A DNA stretch of 64,000 nucleotides from Pseudomonas frederiksbergensis (GTDB lineage Bacteria; Pseudomonadota; Gammaproteobacteria; Pseudomonadales; Pseudomonadaceae). A program made the position numbers and the translations under genes. The stretch lies in contig NZ_JQGJ02000001.1 of assembly GCF_000802155.2 (NCBI RefSeq), positions 62,001-126,000 on the forward strand, given 5' to 3'. Below are positions 7,936 through 17,303 of the stretch, in pieces. Within the stretch, counting starts at the first letter, position 1. Each line of letters starts with the position of its first letter. A model generated the notes under the pieces. The model was given only the letters and a program-made list of their open reading frames with translations, did no database searches and was not told where the DNA came from.

Positions 7936-10900
7936 ATCAGCCCACCGATGGGCATTGGGGGACACATCCCGCCTTCTATGGATTGCTTCGCCTATCAAAC
8001 TTGAAGGCTGACCAGCTGGAAAGAAAAGGCAAGAGCTACACCGATATCGAGAAGACCTTCGATACGTTATTAACCCAAATGCCGATCCCGGGTAAGGCAT
8101 CGCTGCAGAACAGACCGAGACAACTGCTGAAGGAACTGACCAATATATTTTCGCTGGGCATACGTGCGGAGGCCGAGCTCAAGGAGCTCAACGGGACGCT
8201 GCCATTGCTCGTCAATGAGTTGATCAAGGCAGTGTTCACCTATGACTTGGAATACCCGGACCGGTCACAACGCTCAGGCGTCAGAGGTTTTCAGCCAGAC
8301 GTCTACTCATTAAGGCTCGAATACAGCGATGAAACCACGACGATTCAAATGCCCCTTGCCAACTGTTTTCTCCTGACAGAACGCGGCGGACTGGACACGC
8401 CCTATTCCGGCTTGGCTGTTCTATGGACGCCCGCCCAAGGTCTGCGGATGTTTCCATCCGTTGAAGTAGCCACCCGGCAAGTCAATAGATACCTGCTCGA
8501 CTCCGGGAGTCGATTTGGCTTTCTCGCCAATCTTCCTTCCGGTCAACGCAAGCCCCATGGCCGTTATCAACTCCAAGGCTTTGAATTGATCGAGGAGAAC
8601 GTGCTCTTGAACCGTATGAAGTCATTCGTGTACCTCTACGAGGCTGAGCATGGTTATCTGAAAACGTTGAACGCCGGCAGTTGGCAACCGACTGAAAAGG
8701 CATTGATGCAGAGTCTTGTCGCGTTACTTGATAGAGGCGCACCCACCAACCTTGGTCACGCCACGAGAATCGCTCAGTCCGACAGACTACGACAGAAACT
8801 TCCCGCCTGGCTCGGCACCGCCGCCCTTGAAGAACAACGCCTTCATCTTGAATTGCTTGAGCAATATAAAAACAGCGTGGGCAATGGCGCGGACTATCTG
8901 GATGGGATCGAGCCTTTGCGGACCCATGTACTCAACAAACTGCAGACCTTGCTGGATAAGCGTTTTGCCCAAAGCAAAGTCAATCCGGAGACCGTTCAGA
9001 TTACGCCAACGCTGGCAGTCGTTGGCCCGACGCTTTCCCTGACCGACTTTGTCTTGCGTCACGTTGATATCACCAGCAAAAGCTTCAAGGTTTCCTCAAC
9101 GTCCACACAGCCCCTGCCGCACGGCTTGGACGAGACGGCTGTCAGGCAAATGTTGTCGTCACTGGACATCACCACCCTCTACAAACAAAACCTGACGCAG
9201 GCCCTGACGGGGACGACCGAGGCTGTCCAGACGCGAAGACGGCGTTTTCGCCGGCAATTGCCTTGGCAGCTGCTGCAATATGCCCATGCACGGTATCTGC
9301 AACAGCATCTTTCCTCGCCTGCGTTCGACCTGCTGCGCCAAGTGCTGGATATGCCAGACGCCGTTGCCCGTCAACTGGTCAAAAATGCCAAGGCCTTTAT
9401 CCGCCCGTTGGAGCTGATCAAAACCGACGCCGCCGCCGCGGTCAAAGCATTGGGACTATACCTCTTCAGTTCAAGCGGTACTTCCGCAAGCACTCATGTC
9501 CTGTATGCGCCCTACCATGACGGCCCTCAATTAATGGAGTTCAAGGATGAAGCAAGCATTGTCGCCGCGTTCAATACACCCGGCACCCTTCAAGACCTGT
9601 TGATTCGTCGACTTCCGAATAACCAGCAAGCCACCTTCAGAAACCTGTTCGCTTCGACGCTTGGAAAATTGTCGGAAATGAGGTTGGCATCCAACCCCAT
9701 CAACACCAACGCGTTCGATACGCTGTACGAGGACAACGCAACGTTACTGGCGAATATGCTCGACAGCCGAACCCAGGCAGGAGGTCATTTCGACTGGACG
9801 ACCCTTGTACATGTGCTCAGCACCGGAGCCCGGTTCATCGGCAAAGAGTTGCCGGCAAAAGTGACGTTCGTAGAAACACTTTGGGAAAGCTACGAGGATT
9901 TCAAGGCCTCCAGCGAAGCCTTGCAGGAGCATGACTGGAAAGCGGGTCTGCACAACTTCATTGCTGGCGCCGCGGAAATGGTGTCGCTCGGCTTTCTGAA
10001 CCGCGACGATACATTCGGCCTGCTTGATCCCATTGAACCGACCACCCCCGGCGTCGCGCCAGCACCCACGTGGAAGAATATCGCCAGCACTTCCGCGCCC
10101 CGTACCGATTTGCAAATATTCGAAACCATGGACGTCAGTCTTTCGAACCTGAAGAAGCTGCCCAATGGGATTTATCAAGCATTGGGAAGCAGCAGGTTCT
10201 ATGCCCCCCTGGTCGGAAAAGTCTACGAGGTTGCGAGGTATGCGGACACGTGGCGCATCATTCACGGGGTCAATCAAGGCCCCCTGCTGCGACGCTCATC
10301 CGAGGGTCAGGCTTGGGAAATTGATCCCAAGCGTCATACCATTCGCTTTGGCAAGTCAGGGTCGAAACTGGCCATTGCCTATACCGACCTCAAGGCCCGG
10401 GGGTCGCTGAATATCGAAGCGCGGGGCATGGCTGAAATACGTCGAAAATATCCCCACCGCGCCAATGTCATCGTCCAGGCGCTGGAGACGGCCAGGTTCT
10501 ATTCGTTCAACGCGTTGCATAATCTCGGTCAACTTAAACAAAGCGTCGTACCAGGGTCTCGGCTGGAAAAATTCCTCAGACTGTTTTTTGGTGTCAACCA
10601 GGTCGACAGCCGACTGCTCGCCAAGATCGAGGCGGCCATCTTACCGATATGCACGGAACTGGCCGACCCGTCGTGGATATTGAAGAATGCCGACCGTGTC
10701 GCCGTGGGCGATCTCAGATATATGGAAGACAGGGCAACCGCTTTTGTAATCGACCCTAACGCACGTGGGAGGATCTATCTCACGCAGTTCTTCTTCGATC
10801 CAGGCTTGGGCTGGTTTAAAACCGTCGTGCCGGATTCATTCAATGTCGATGCTCATGCCCAGGGAGCCACATTCATCCATGAGCTGTCCCATCAACATTT

Positions 10901-11291
10901 CAATACGCTCGACATCATCTACCTGGACGCGGCGTTTCCGTTCCTGGACATGATTTCAACGGTGACTCATTTAGGAAAACAGGAATACGACAGACTTGAG
11001 AAACTGCAATCCAATGGGCTGTCGCTCACGACCCCCAAGGCAAAACTCTTCACCCAGTGGGACAGCGCGGACAACACCTTCAAGAGCCTGGAATTCATAC
11101 CCGTAGAGAAGGCGACCTACAGGGAAATCCTGAAGATAACCGGTGCACCAAGCATGAACGCAGCACGGGATGCATTTCTGGATCCGATTTCGCCGGACAA
11201 ACGCATCGAGGTCATACTCCGCAACGCCGATTCCATTACGTTGTTGATTTGTGAAATGGGCCGGCAGTTGGAAGCACCACCGTCCCGTTGA
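7851..11291 (+). CDS. DUF6543 giant protein, C-terminal fragment with HExxH metallopeptidase-like end
   Basis: 1,146 codons continue the gene that starts at 6481; the frame is already open from 7806 and no ribosome binding site precedes the ATG at 7851. The opening residues MSRQGDVDVHALVDKALDIR are family-typical. Near the C-terminus is an HELSH motif (His1010, Glu1011, His1014), followed by NTLDIIYLD with Asp1021 and Tyr1024. This resembles the HExxH plus GTxDxxY arrangement of aspzincin (M35-like) zinc peptidases. I infer a toxin-like effector with a protease end domain; delivery route and target are unknown. Base composition looks slightly more AT-rich than the neighbours. Confidence 0.75.
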   Translation: MSRQGDVDVHALVDKALDIRAFIGKKLLNQPTDGHWGTHPAFYGLLRLSNLKADQLERKGKSYTDIEKTFDTLLTQMPIPGKASLQNRPRQLLKELTNIFSLGIRAEAELKELNGTLPLLVNELIKAVFTYDLEYPDRSQRSGVRGFQPDVYSLRLEYSDETTTIQMPLANCFLLTERGGLDTPYSGLAVLWTPAQGLRMFPSVEVATRQVNRYLLDSGSRFGFLANLPSGQRKPHGRYQLQGFELIEENVLLNRMKSFVYLYEAEHGYLKTLNAGSWQPTEKALMQSLVALLDRGAPTNLGHATRIAQSDRLRQKLPAWLGTAALEEQRLHLELLEQYKNSVGNGADYLDGIEPLRTHVLNKLQTLLDKRFAQSKVNPETVQITPTLAVVGPTLSLTDFVLRHVDITSKSFKVSSTSTQPLPHGLDETAVRQMLSSLDITTLYKQNLTQALTGTTEAVQTRRRRFRRQLPWQLLQYAHARYLQQHLSSPAFDLLRQVLDMPDAVARQLVKNAKAFIRPLELIKTDAAAAVKALGLYLFSSSGTSASTHVLYAPYHDGPQLMEFKDEASIVAAFNTPGTLQDLLIRRLPNNQQATFRNLFASTLGKLSEMRLASNPINTNAFDTLYEDNATLLANMLDSRTQAGGHFDWTTLVHVLSTGARFIGKELPAKVTFVETLWESYEDFKASSEALQEHDWKAGLHNFIAGAAEMVSLGFLNRDDTFGLLDPIEPTTPGVAPAPTWKNIASTSAPRTDLQIFETMDVSLSNLKKLPNGIYQALGSSRFYAPLVGKVYEVARYADTWRIIHGVNQGPLLRRSSEGQAWEIDPKRHTIRFGKSGSKLAIAYTDLKARGSLNIEARGMAEIRRKYPHRANVIVQALETARFYSFNALHNLGQLKQSVVPGSRLEKFLRLFFGVNQVDSRLLAKIEAAILPICTELADPSWILKNADRVAVGDLRYMEDRATAFVIDPNARGRIYLTQFFFDPGLGWFKTVVPDSFNVDAHAQGATFIHELSHQHFNTLDIIYLDAAFPFLDMISTVTHLGKQEYDRLEKLQSNGLSLTTPKAKLFTQWDSADNTFKSLEFIPVEKATYREILKITGAPSMNAARDAFLDPISPDKRIEVILRNADSITLLICEMGRQLEAPPSR

Positions 11292-11448
11292 TCTTTTTTT
11301 CACGACGGTTATGCGACGGTACGGTACGGCAACACGCTCCGAACGTTTTCCAGTCGAGGAAACCGGGTCCTTTGCCGGGCAAATGCCATCATCGCTGTTC
11401 TCGGCAATGGCTGCCAAAGGTTAGAATGTGGCAAATCAGGAAGAGCCA

Positions 11449-12447
11449 ATGACCGAACGTACCCTCTCGGAAGCCGAATACGACACCATCACCGATGCGG
11501 CCGCGCATTGGTGCATGCGTCTGCATGCCGATGACTGCACGGATACCGAGCGGCTCGCTTTCAAGCAATGGCACGACGCCGACCCCTTGCACGCGTTTGA
11601 ATACGAAGCCATGTTGGAAATCTGGGGCGCTGCCGAACATTTGCCGCGTGTCGAGCCCATGCCTGCCGCACCCGCCCACCGCCCCCGGTCCCGCTGGAGC
11701 CGGATGGCTGTCGCGGCGACGGTGCTCGCGCTGGGCCTGCCCCTGGCCGCGTTCACCGGCTGGAACATGGGATGGCTGGCCAACGGCTACCAGCGATTCG
11801 AGGCCGGTACGAGCGTGCGTCACATCACCTTGGAGGACGGCAGCCAGGTAGAGCTCAACCTGGGCAGCGAACTGGTATTCGCCAATTACAAAAACGAACG
11901 CCGGGTCACGCTGAAAAAAGGCGAAGCATTCTTCGACGTCAGCCACGACAGCAGTCACCCCTTTGTCGTTCGGGCAGGCCAAGGCCAGGTGCGCGTCACC
12001 GGGACCCGTTTCAACGTCTGGATGTATCAGGATCAGGTGCGAGTCACGTTGCTGGAAGGCTCCGTGTGGGTGACCAGTCACCAGGCCTCCAACGCGGGTG
12101 GCTTGCAGCTGTCACCGGGCATGCAAGCGAGCTACAAGCCTGGCGATTTCCAGCCGCAGGTTCGTGATGTCGCGTTCGATGACAGTTCACTGGCATGGCG
12201 CAGCGGCAAGTTGGTGTTGGACAACCTGGCCCTGTCCGAGGCACTGCCACTGATCAATCGCTACCTTGAGCGTCCTGTAATGCTGGCCGACAACCCCACC
12301 GGCACCCTGCGCATCGGCGGTATCTACAACCTCAACGAGGTAAAGAACCTGGTGCCTTCGCTGCCTAAGGTATTGCCGGTCTATCTGACGCAAAACAGCG
12401 ATGGCAACCTGGTATTGAACGCCATCGCTCGTGCGCCCAGAAACTGA
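11449..12447 (+). CDS. FecR-family anti-sigma regulator (orphan)
   Basis: A 332-residue protein. The N-terminal cytoplasmic part has the DUF4880 pattern (AAHWCMRLHADDCTDTERLAFKQWHDADP). One transmembrane helix follows at about residues 80-102, then a periplasmic FecR domain (RHITLEDGSQVELNLGSEL; GTRFNVWMYQD) and a C-terminal STN-like region. FecR proteins relay signals from TonB-dependent receptors to an ECF sigma factor. No sigma factor gene or receptor is adjacent here, which is unusual. The start at 11449 was chosen over GTG 11428 because AGGAAGAG precedes it. It converges on pvdQ. Confidence 0.88.
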   Translation: MTERTLSEAEYDTITDAAAHWCMRLHADDCTDTERLAFKQWHDADPLHAFEYEAMLEIWGAAEHLPRVEPMPAAPAHRPRSRWSRMAVAATVLALGLPLAAFTGWNMGWLANGYQRFEAGTSVRHITLEDGSQVELNLGSELVFANYKNERRVTLKKGEAFFDVSHDSSHPFVVRAGQGQVRVTGTRFNVWMYQDQVRVTLLEGSVWVTSHQASNAGGLQLSPGMQASYKPGDFQPQVRDVAFDDSSLAWRSGKLVLDNLALSEALPLINRYLERPVMLADNPTGTLRIGGIYNLNEVKNLVPSLPKVLPVYLTQNSDGNLVLNAIARAPRN

Positions 12448-12481
12448 AAAGGCCACGCCCCCCAGGGACGTGGCCTTTTTT
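12447..12481. terminator. Bidirectional rho-independent terminator
   Basis: AAAAGGCCACG pairs with CGTGGCCTTTT around an 11-base loop, flanked by an A run on one side and a T run on the other. It can therefore end both the FecR transcript (+) and the pvdQ transcript (-), which converge here. Confidence 0.9.
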
Positions 12482-12492
12482 GACGCCTGCAA

Positions 12493-14853
12493 TTATTGCG
12501 TCGCCACCCTTCCCGCCTGCTGCCCCTCACGAATCGTCATCGCCTGGTAATGTGGATCCGCCTTGATTTGCTGTTCGGTGAACGGCAGCACGCTCCACTG
12601 CCGCTTCGAAAACGCCTGGGTCTGATCCACCGAATAAGGCGATGCGGGATCGCTGGAAAGAGAGAACGCCAAGAGCCCTTGTGCCTTGGGTCCGTTGCCG
12701 TCAAACGTCACCACTTGCAGGTAACTGGTGCCGCTGACCACTTCGCGCTGGCCGTTCTTGCCTGGCACGCTCTGGATTGCGTTATAGATGCCCAACTCGG
12801 CGGGGCCGCCATGGATGGGTATCCGATGGTCACCGCTACTCGCGACCTGCACGTCCCGCCATTGGCTGTTCGCCGGTAACCCGGCAGCCATCACCTTTTC
12901 CATGGAAACGCGCATCGCCTGGCGCAGCGCCTCGGCCACAGGCGGATTCTCAATCGCCAGGCCGCGAGGGGTATGTTGAGGATCCTTCGGGTCGAACGCG
13001 ACGCGCCAGATACCGGGCACGGTCTGCAGCGCCTGCATGATGTGCTGGAAATGGACGAACCCTACACCACTGTCCAGGCTTGCGGTGCGATCCCAGCGCT
13101 TGAGGCGGCTGCATATCTCGACCAGGTCCGAGGCATCGGGGCCCAACTGACCAGAACAAAAGGCCAGCAGGTCCGGCATGACCTGGTCCGCCAGATATAC
13201 CCGGTCGTCCATCACCATGCTCTGCAAATCGGTCACGGTCACCGGCCCGGACTTGGCAAGCTGGCCCAGTCGATCCAAGGCAAAGCGCGCGCGCAGGCCC
13301 AGCGGCAAATCATGCTGGCTGACCACCGGCGAATAACCGGACAAGGGCTGCGACGGGTTGACCATCCACGCCGAATCATTGGAGTTCTGCACATAATCGC
13401 GGCGCAACAACTGCGGGAGCTTATCCGCGGCATAGATACCTTTTTGCACCGCCTTGGCGTCCAGGTTCCATTCACACTCACTGCGCGATCCATCCAGCAC
13501 GATCATTCGCTGGCCAGCCTTCGGATCGCTGCATCGGGCAAGCTTGCCGACATCCACATTGGGCACCACCGACACGTTCATGTACAGGCTTTGCCCTTGG
13601 TCATCCACCGCCAAGGTATTGACCCAGGGAATCCCTTGGATGCGGTGCACGGCGTCCTGCAGATCCTTGAGCGTGACGGCGCGGTTCATTGCATACCACT
13701 GCGCCAGCACCCGGTCGTTTTCCAGGTTGGCATCGCGCAAGCTATAGGCGAACCGGCTATCCCAGTCCAATTTCCCCGGCCATTGCACGATCGGCCCGAA
13801 CTGCGAACCGTAGACCACCCGGGATACCGGCCGGACCTGCCCATCCGCCTGCTTGACGTCCACCGTGACCGTTTGTTGGGTCATGGCAACCGACTTGCCG
13901 TCGACCACATAGCGGGTCGGGTCCTTGGGGTCCAGTTGCAGCCGATACAGCGTGAAATGCTTGGACGTATCGACGGTATGGGTCCAGGCCAGATGCTGGC
14001 TGAACCCGATGTTGATCATCGGCAAGCCCGGCAACGCCGCGCCCATTACGTCCAGCTTGCCGGGAATCGTCAGGTGCATTTGATAGAAACGCATGCCGCC
14101 CAGCCAGGGGAAATGCGGATTCGCCAGCAGCATGCCGCGCCCATTGAAAGACCGCTCGCTGCCGATAGCCAGCGCATTGCTTCCGCGCTCCAGGGCAAAG
14201 CGTTGCTGCCGGGCGGCCGCGGTGGCGAAGCTGGACGCCGAGCCACTGGCATGCGCTGTCGCCTGGGGCGGTTGCGCGCCGGCCAAGGCCTCGGCGAACT
14301 GGCCGACGCCACCTTCCACCAGCAGGCGCCGAGTCAGCTTGACCAGATCCAGCGCGGTGATCGGCCGAACCCACTCACCCGCGCATTGTTCGGGCAGGCC
14401 TTTTTCCTTGCGCTCGGCCAGCGCACGGTTGTAACCGGCCACATAACCTTCCACCAGTTGCTGGACCTGGGGCGTTTGCGCCTGCCAGAAACCGGAGACC
14501 GCCTGGGGCGTATTGAGCCATGCAAAGAAAAGATCGCTGGCACGGTTCTCCCGCTGCTCGACCGTAACCTGCTGCGGGCCGAAATAGCGCGAGCGTTGGC
14601 CGTTGACCGTCACGATCTCGTTGGCCAGCAGGCACAGGTTGTCCTGCGCGTACGCATAGCCAATGCCATACCCCAACCCCCGCTCATCCTGGGCGCGAAT
14701 ATGCGGCACGCCAAAACTGGTGCGACGAATTTCGGCAGTGGCCTGCCCGGCCTCGCCTCGTGCGCTGACAACGGTACTCAAGCCCAGGGTCATCCCCAGC
14801 AAGGCACCGGCGAGGCAAAACCTCGATAACTGCCCGGACATTCTCACACTCAC
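12493..14853 (-). CDS. pvdQ: Acyl-homoserine-lactone / pyoverdine-precursor acylase PvdQ (Ntn hydrolase)
   Basis: A 786-residue periplasmic Ntn hydrolase of the penicillin acylase family. A signal peptide covers about residues 1-31 (ending VVSA). The alpha/beta subunit cleavage site is Gly224-Ser225 within LERGSNALAIG; Ser225 would be the N-terminal nucleophile after self-cleavage. GMLLANPHFPWLG follows, as in PvdQ. In P. aeruginosa PvdQ removes the fatty acyl chain from the pyoverdine precursor in the periplasm and also hydrolyses long-chain acyl-homoserine lactones. No other pyoverdine gene is in the window. It converges on a FecR gene and is divergent from a Fur-like gene. Confidence 0.92.
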   Translation of the reverse strand: MSVRMSGQLSRFCLAGALLGMTLGLSTVVSARGEAGQATAEIRRTSFGVPHIRAQDERGLGYGIGYAYAQDNLCLLANEIVTVNGQRSRYFGPQQVTVEQRENRASDLFFAWLNTPQAVSGFWQAQTPQVQQLVEGYVAGYNRALAERKEKGLPEQCAGEWVRPITALDLVKLTRRLLVEGGVGQFAEALAGAQPPQATAHASGSASSFATAAARQQRFALERGSNALAIGSERSFNGRGMLLANPHFPWLGGMRFYQMHLTIPGKLDVMGAALPGLPMINIGFSQHLAWTHTVDTSKHFTLYRLQLDPKDPTRYVVDGKSVAMTQQTVTVDVKQADGQVRPVSRVVYGSQFGPIVQWPGKLDWDSRFAYSLRDANLENDRVLAQWYAMNRAVTLKDLQDAVHRIQGIPWVNTLAVDDQGQSLYMNVSVVPNVDVGKLARCSDPKAGQRMIVLDGSRSECEWNLDAKAVQKGIYAADKLPQLLRRDYVQNSNDSAWMVNPSQPLSGYSPVVSQHDLPLGLRARFALDRLGQLAKSGPVTVTDLQSMVMDDRVYLADQVMPDLLAFCSGQLGPDASDLVEICSRLKRWDRTASLDSGVGFVHFQHIMQALQTVPGIWRVAFDPKDPQHTPRGLAIENPPVAEALRQAMRVSMEKVMAAGLPANSQWRDVQVASSGDHRIPIHGGPAELGIYNAIQSVPGKNGQREVVSGTSYLQVVTFDGNGPKAQGLLAFSLSSDPASPYSVDQTQAFSKRQWSVLPFTEQQIKADPHYQAMTIREGQQAGRVATQ

Positions 14854-15134
14854 TCCTGATCGATAGCTTCTGAAAACCAGGACAGTCGCCGGTACGCCCT
14901 TGGAGGCCCGGCGCGGCCTGGAAATTCACCAGCGGCGCCCTTCACCGCGGATGTGCCTACCTTGAGAACGAACCGGATGAAAAAAATTAATCGCCCAGCG
15001 AGCCGCTGATACCGGGGCTTGACGGCGGCCGGGCATTTTTTTCACACACAACCCCTCATGATTTTCCGCTTTCGTTCGTCCTATACAGGAGAGCAGTGGT
15101 CATCTTTTCTGTCAGGCTGGTAAGGAGTCTTTAC

Positions 15135-15515
15135 ATGCACAACGCACAAACGCCCATGGAGGGCAAGCCAGGATCGGCCCGTGTCACGATGACAGCCAAT
15201 GACCGTGCATTCCAGGGGGCCGCGGAACGCGGGGGCAACGACCAGATCAAGCGTCTGCTCAAGAGTTATGGGCTGCGGACGAGCCTGATTCGCCTGAAGG
15301 TCATCGACGCCTTGCTCAAGGCCGCCGATGAGAACCGTCGCCTGGGCGTACGCGGCGTCCATAGCCAATTGCTGGGACTGGACATTCCCTTGTCCTTCCT
15401 GAGCGTGCGCGAAGTCCTCAAGCGCCTGTGCAGCGAAGGCGTGGTCACGCTCAATCCGGATAAAAGCTACAGCTTGCACCACCAGGCCGTGGCCCTGCTC
15501 AACAGCGAGGAGTGA
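15135..15515 (+). CDS. Fur-like winged-helix protein lacking the metal-binding half
   Basis: A 126-residue protein whose residues about 40-115 match the DNA-binding domain of Fur-family regulators: LLKSYGLRTSLIRLKVIDALL, then SFLSVREVLKRLCSEGVVTL and a KSYSL wing. The protein ends there, so the dimerisation and metal-binding domain with its His/Cys cluster is missing. The ATG at 15135 is preceded by TAAGGAG at good spacing and was preferred to the GTG at 15096. It is divergent from pvdQ. A role in iron or zinc control is possible, but metal sensing is not supported by the sequence. Confidence 0.7.
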   Translation: MHNAQTPMEGKPGSARVTMTANDRAFQGAAERGGNDQIKRLLKSYGLRTSLIRLKVIDALLKAADENRRLGVRGVHSQLLGLDIPLSFLSVREVLKRLCSEGVVTLNPDKSYSLHHQAVALLNSEE

Positions 15516-15522
15516 GCGGCGC

Positions 15523-15711
15523 TCAAGACTTGACCTTGCGTCGCATCACACCGTTGATCACCACGACGATGACCGCCACGGCAATGGCGATGTATTGAAA
15601 CAGCTGCTCGCTGATCATGCCCTTGCCTTGCATCCAAGACAGTCCGAGCATGATCGCCAAGACCACGACAACCACCAGAATCGAGTATTTCAAACGTTGC
15701 GAATGTGTCAT
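15523..15711 (-). CDS. Small two-helix membrane protein of unknown function
   Basis: A 62-residue protein with two hydrophobic helices, at about residues 9-27 and 38-54, and a basic C-terminus (MRRKVKS). The start is supported by AGGAAG. Pseudomonas genomes hold many similar short membrane proteins; no function can be assigned. It ends seven bases from the convergent Fur-like gene. Confidence 0.55.
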   Translation of the reverse strand: MTHSQRLKYSILVVVVVLAIMLGLSWMQGKGMISEQLFQYIAIAVAVIVVVINGVMRRKVKS

Positions 15712-16042
15712 TTGCCAGCTTCCTGAAGGGATTCGTTCTGCCTTTCACCTGCTTTGTGGACTGCCTTGCCAGGGCCACTGCGCGATGCGGACAGCGCCCA
15801 TGGTACAACCGCCCGAACATCGCGCGCGACTGGGGTTGCAGGTGACCAATCAAAAAGGCGTTCCCCGCCGTGAGATTATTTACCCTTCCCCTGCGTAATC
15901 CTCCTCCGAAGGAAGGGTCCTACAAACACCAATGTGTTTTCCCACTCCATTACAGGGGAAGACGCCTTTCGACCCTGGATAGCGCCAACGTACTCTCGAA
16001 AAAGAAGTGATTTCTTCTTTTGAAAACCAACGTTGGGTACCC
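15712..16042 (+). promoter_or_regulatory. Leader/promoter region of the lux-like operon with an inverted repeat
   Basis: About 330 bases with no convincing gene. It contains a perfect 8-base inverted repeat, ACCCTTCC (15882-15889) and GGAAGGGT (15911-15918), separated by 21 bases. Further apart, GGCGTTCCCC (from 15858) can pair imperfectly with GGGGAAGACGCC (from 15955). Either an operator or an RNA structure is possible. I found no clear sigma-70 promoter and no known box. Confidence 0.4.
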
Positions 16043-17278
16043 ATGCAAAATCAGCCCCCCCTTCTTACACCCATTCGCGTGGCAGGCTTCTGCCTGGCAA
16101 TCGCCCTTTTCGAATTTCTCACCTATATGGCCAGCGACCTGGTCATGCCCGCCATGCTCATGGTGACCCAGGACCTCGATGCATCCGCCGACCAGATTCC
16201 CTACGCATTCAATTTGTATCTGCTGGGCGGCATCGTGTTGCCATGGCTGATCGGCCCACTGTCGGATCGCCATGGCAGACGCCCCTTCATGCTTGTCGGG
16301 TGTGCCGGGTTCGTGCTGGCTTGCTTGGCGATCACCCAAGTCAGCGACATGCAAGGCTTCAACGGGCTTCGTCTGATCCAGGGTATGGGGCTCGGCTTCG
16401 TGATCGCGGTCAGCTATCCCGCCATCCAGGAAATCTTCTGCGAAGCCGCCGCCGTAAAGGTCATGGCCTTGCTAGGCAATCTCGCCCTGCTCTCGCCCCT
16501 GCTAGGCCCTTTGGCCGGCGGGCTGCTACTGCAATGGCTGTCGTGGCGAGAGTTGTTCATGTTGCTGGCCGGCCTGGGGATGGTCAGCTGGTTGGCGTTG
16601 TGGGGGTTCATGCCGCGAACCATCGCTGGGGCTGACATTGGATTAGAAACGCCGAGGGTCGAGGCGTTGGACCTGCGCTCGCTCATCAAGCGATACGGCG
16701 CGTTGCTGGGCCACGGAGGATTCATGTCGGCCAGCGTCGCGCTGGGCTTGATGAGCCTGCCGCTGATTGCCTGGATCGGGCTGTCGCCCCTTCTGTTGAT
16801 CCAAGGGCTGGGCCTGTCGCCATTGGCGTACGGGGTTTGGCAGGTTCCGGTTTTCGCGGCGGTCATTCTCGGCAATCTGATTCTCAACGCCCTGGTGGAA
16901 CGGGTCGGCGTGCGCCGGGTGGTCCACTACAGCCTCTGGCCGTTCTGCACCGGCCTGATCGCCCTGGTCGTTGCCAGCCAATTCGCGCTTTCCCTCCCCG
17001 TTCTGGTCAGTGCCCTGTCGCTGTACGCCATCGGTCTCGGCATGGGCAATGCCGCGCTGTATCGACTGGCCCTGTTCGCCAGCGACGACAGCAAAGGCCT
17101 GGTGTCGGCCATGGTCGGAATGATCTCCATCGCGGTCATGAGCGCGGCGGGCTCGCTGCTGGCGCTGCTGGGTGCAGGAGCAAGCCTGGAATCCTTCGCG
17201 CTGATGGTCGGCATCGCCGGCCTTGGCTGTCTCGTTGCCTTGCGCCTGTTTACCTCGTGGTCTGCGGCCCACTCTTGA
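16043..17278 (+). CDS. MdfA-type multidrug/proton antiporter (MFS)
   Basis: A 411-residue twelve-helix major facilitator protein that follows E. coli MdfA (410 residues) closely: it begins MQNQ, has LFEFLTYMASD with Glu24 and Asp32 at the places of MdfA's Glu26 and Asp34, then GPLSDRHGRRP and SPLLGPLAGG. In MdfA these acidic residues couple drug and proton movement. A GTG start at 16007 is possible, but alignment with MdfA favours 16043. It is the first gene of the operon that continues with LuxE/LuxC-like enzymes, 25 bases upstream of the next start, so it may export the pathway product. Confidence 0.88.
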   Translation: MQNQPPLLTPIRVAGFCLAIALFEFLTYMASDLVMPAMLMVTQDLDASADQIPYAFNLYLLGGIVLPWLIGPLSDRHGRRPFMLVGCAGFVLACLAITQVSDMQGFNGLRLIQGMGLGFVIAVSYPAIQEIFCEAAAVKVMALLGNLALLSPLLGPLAGGLLLQWLSWRELFMLLAGLGMVSWLALWGFMPRTIAGADIGLETPRVEALDLRSLIKRYGALLGHGGFMSASVALGLMSLPLIAWIGLSPLLLIQGLGLSPLAYGVWQVPVFAAVILGNLILNALVERVGVRRVVHYSLWPFCTGLIALVVASQFALSLPVLVSALSLYAIGLGMGNAALYRLALFASDDSKGLVSAMVGMISIAVMSAAGSLLALLGAGASLESFALMVGIAGLGCLVALRLFTSWSAAHS

Positions 17279-17303
17279 ATCCGCTGCTCCAAAGGAATAC
17301 CTG

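Noticed and set aside
12973..14829. Very long open frame on the strand opposite pvdQ
   Set aside because: Its residues show no domain, and it mirrors the GC-rich codon pattern of pvdQ, which has clear catalytic motifs. Similar long antisense frames occur opposite treZ, malQ and gapN.
14968..14990. Possible PvdS iron-starvation box upstream of pvdQ (minus strand TTAAT then CGT)
   Set aside because: The first element differs from TAAAT and the spacing is 15 rather than 16 bases. The match is too weak to list as a regulatory site.
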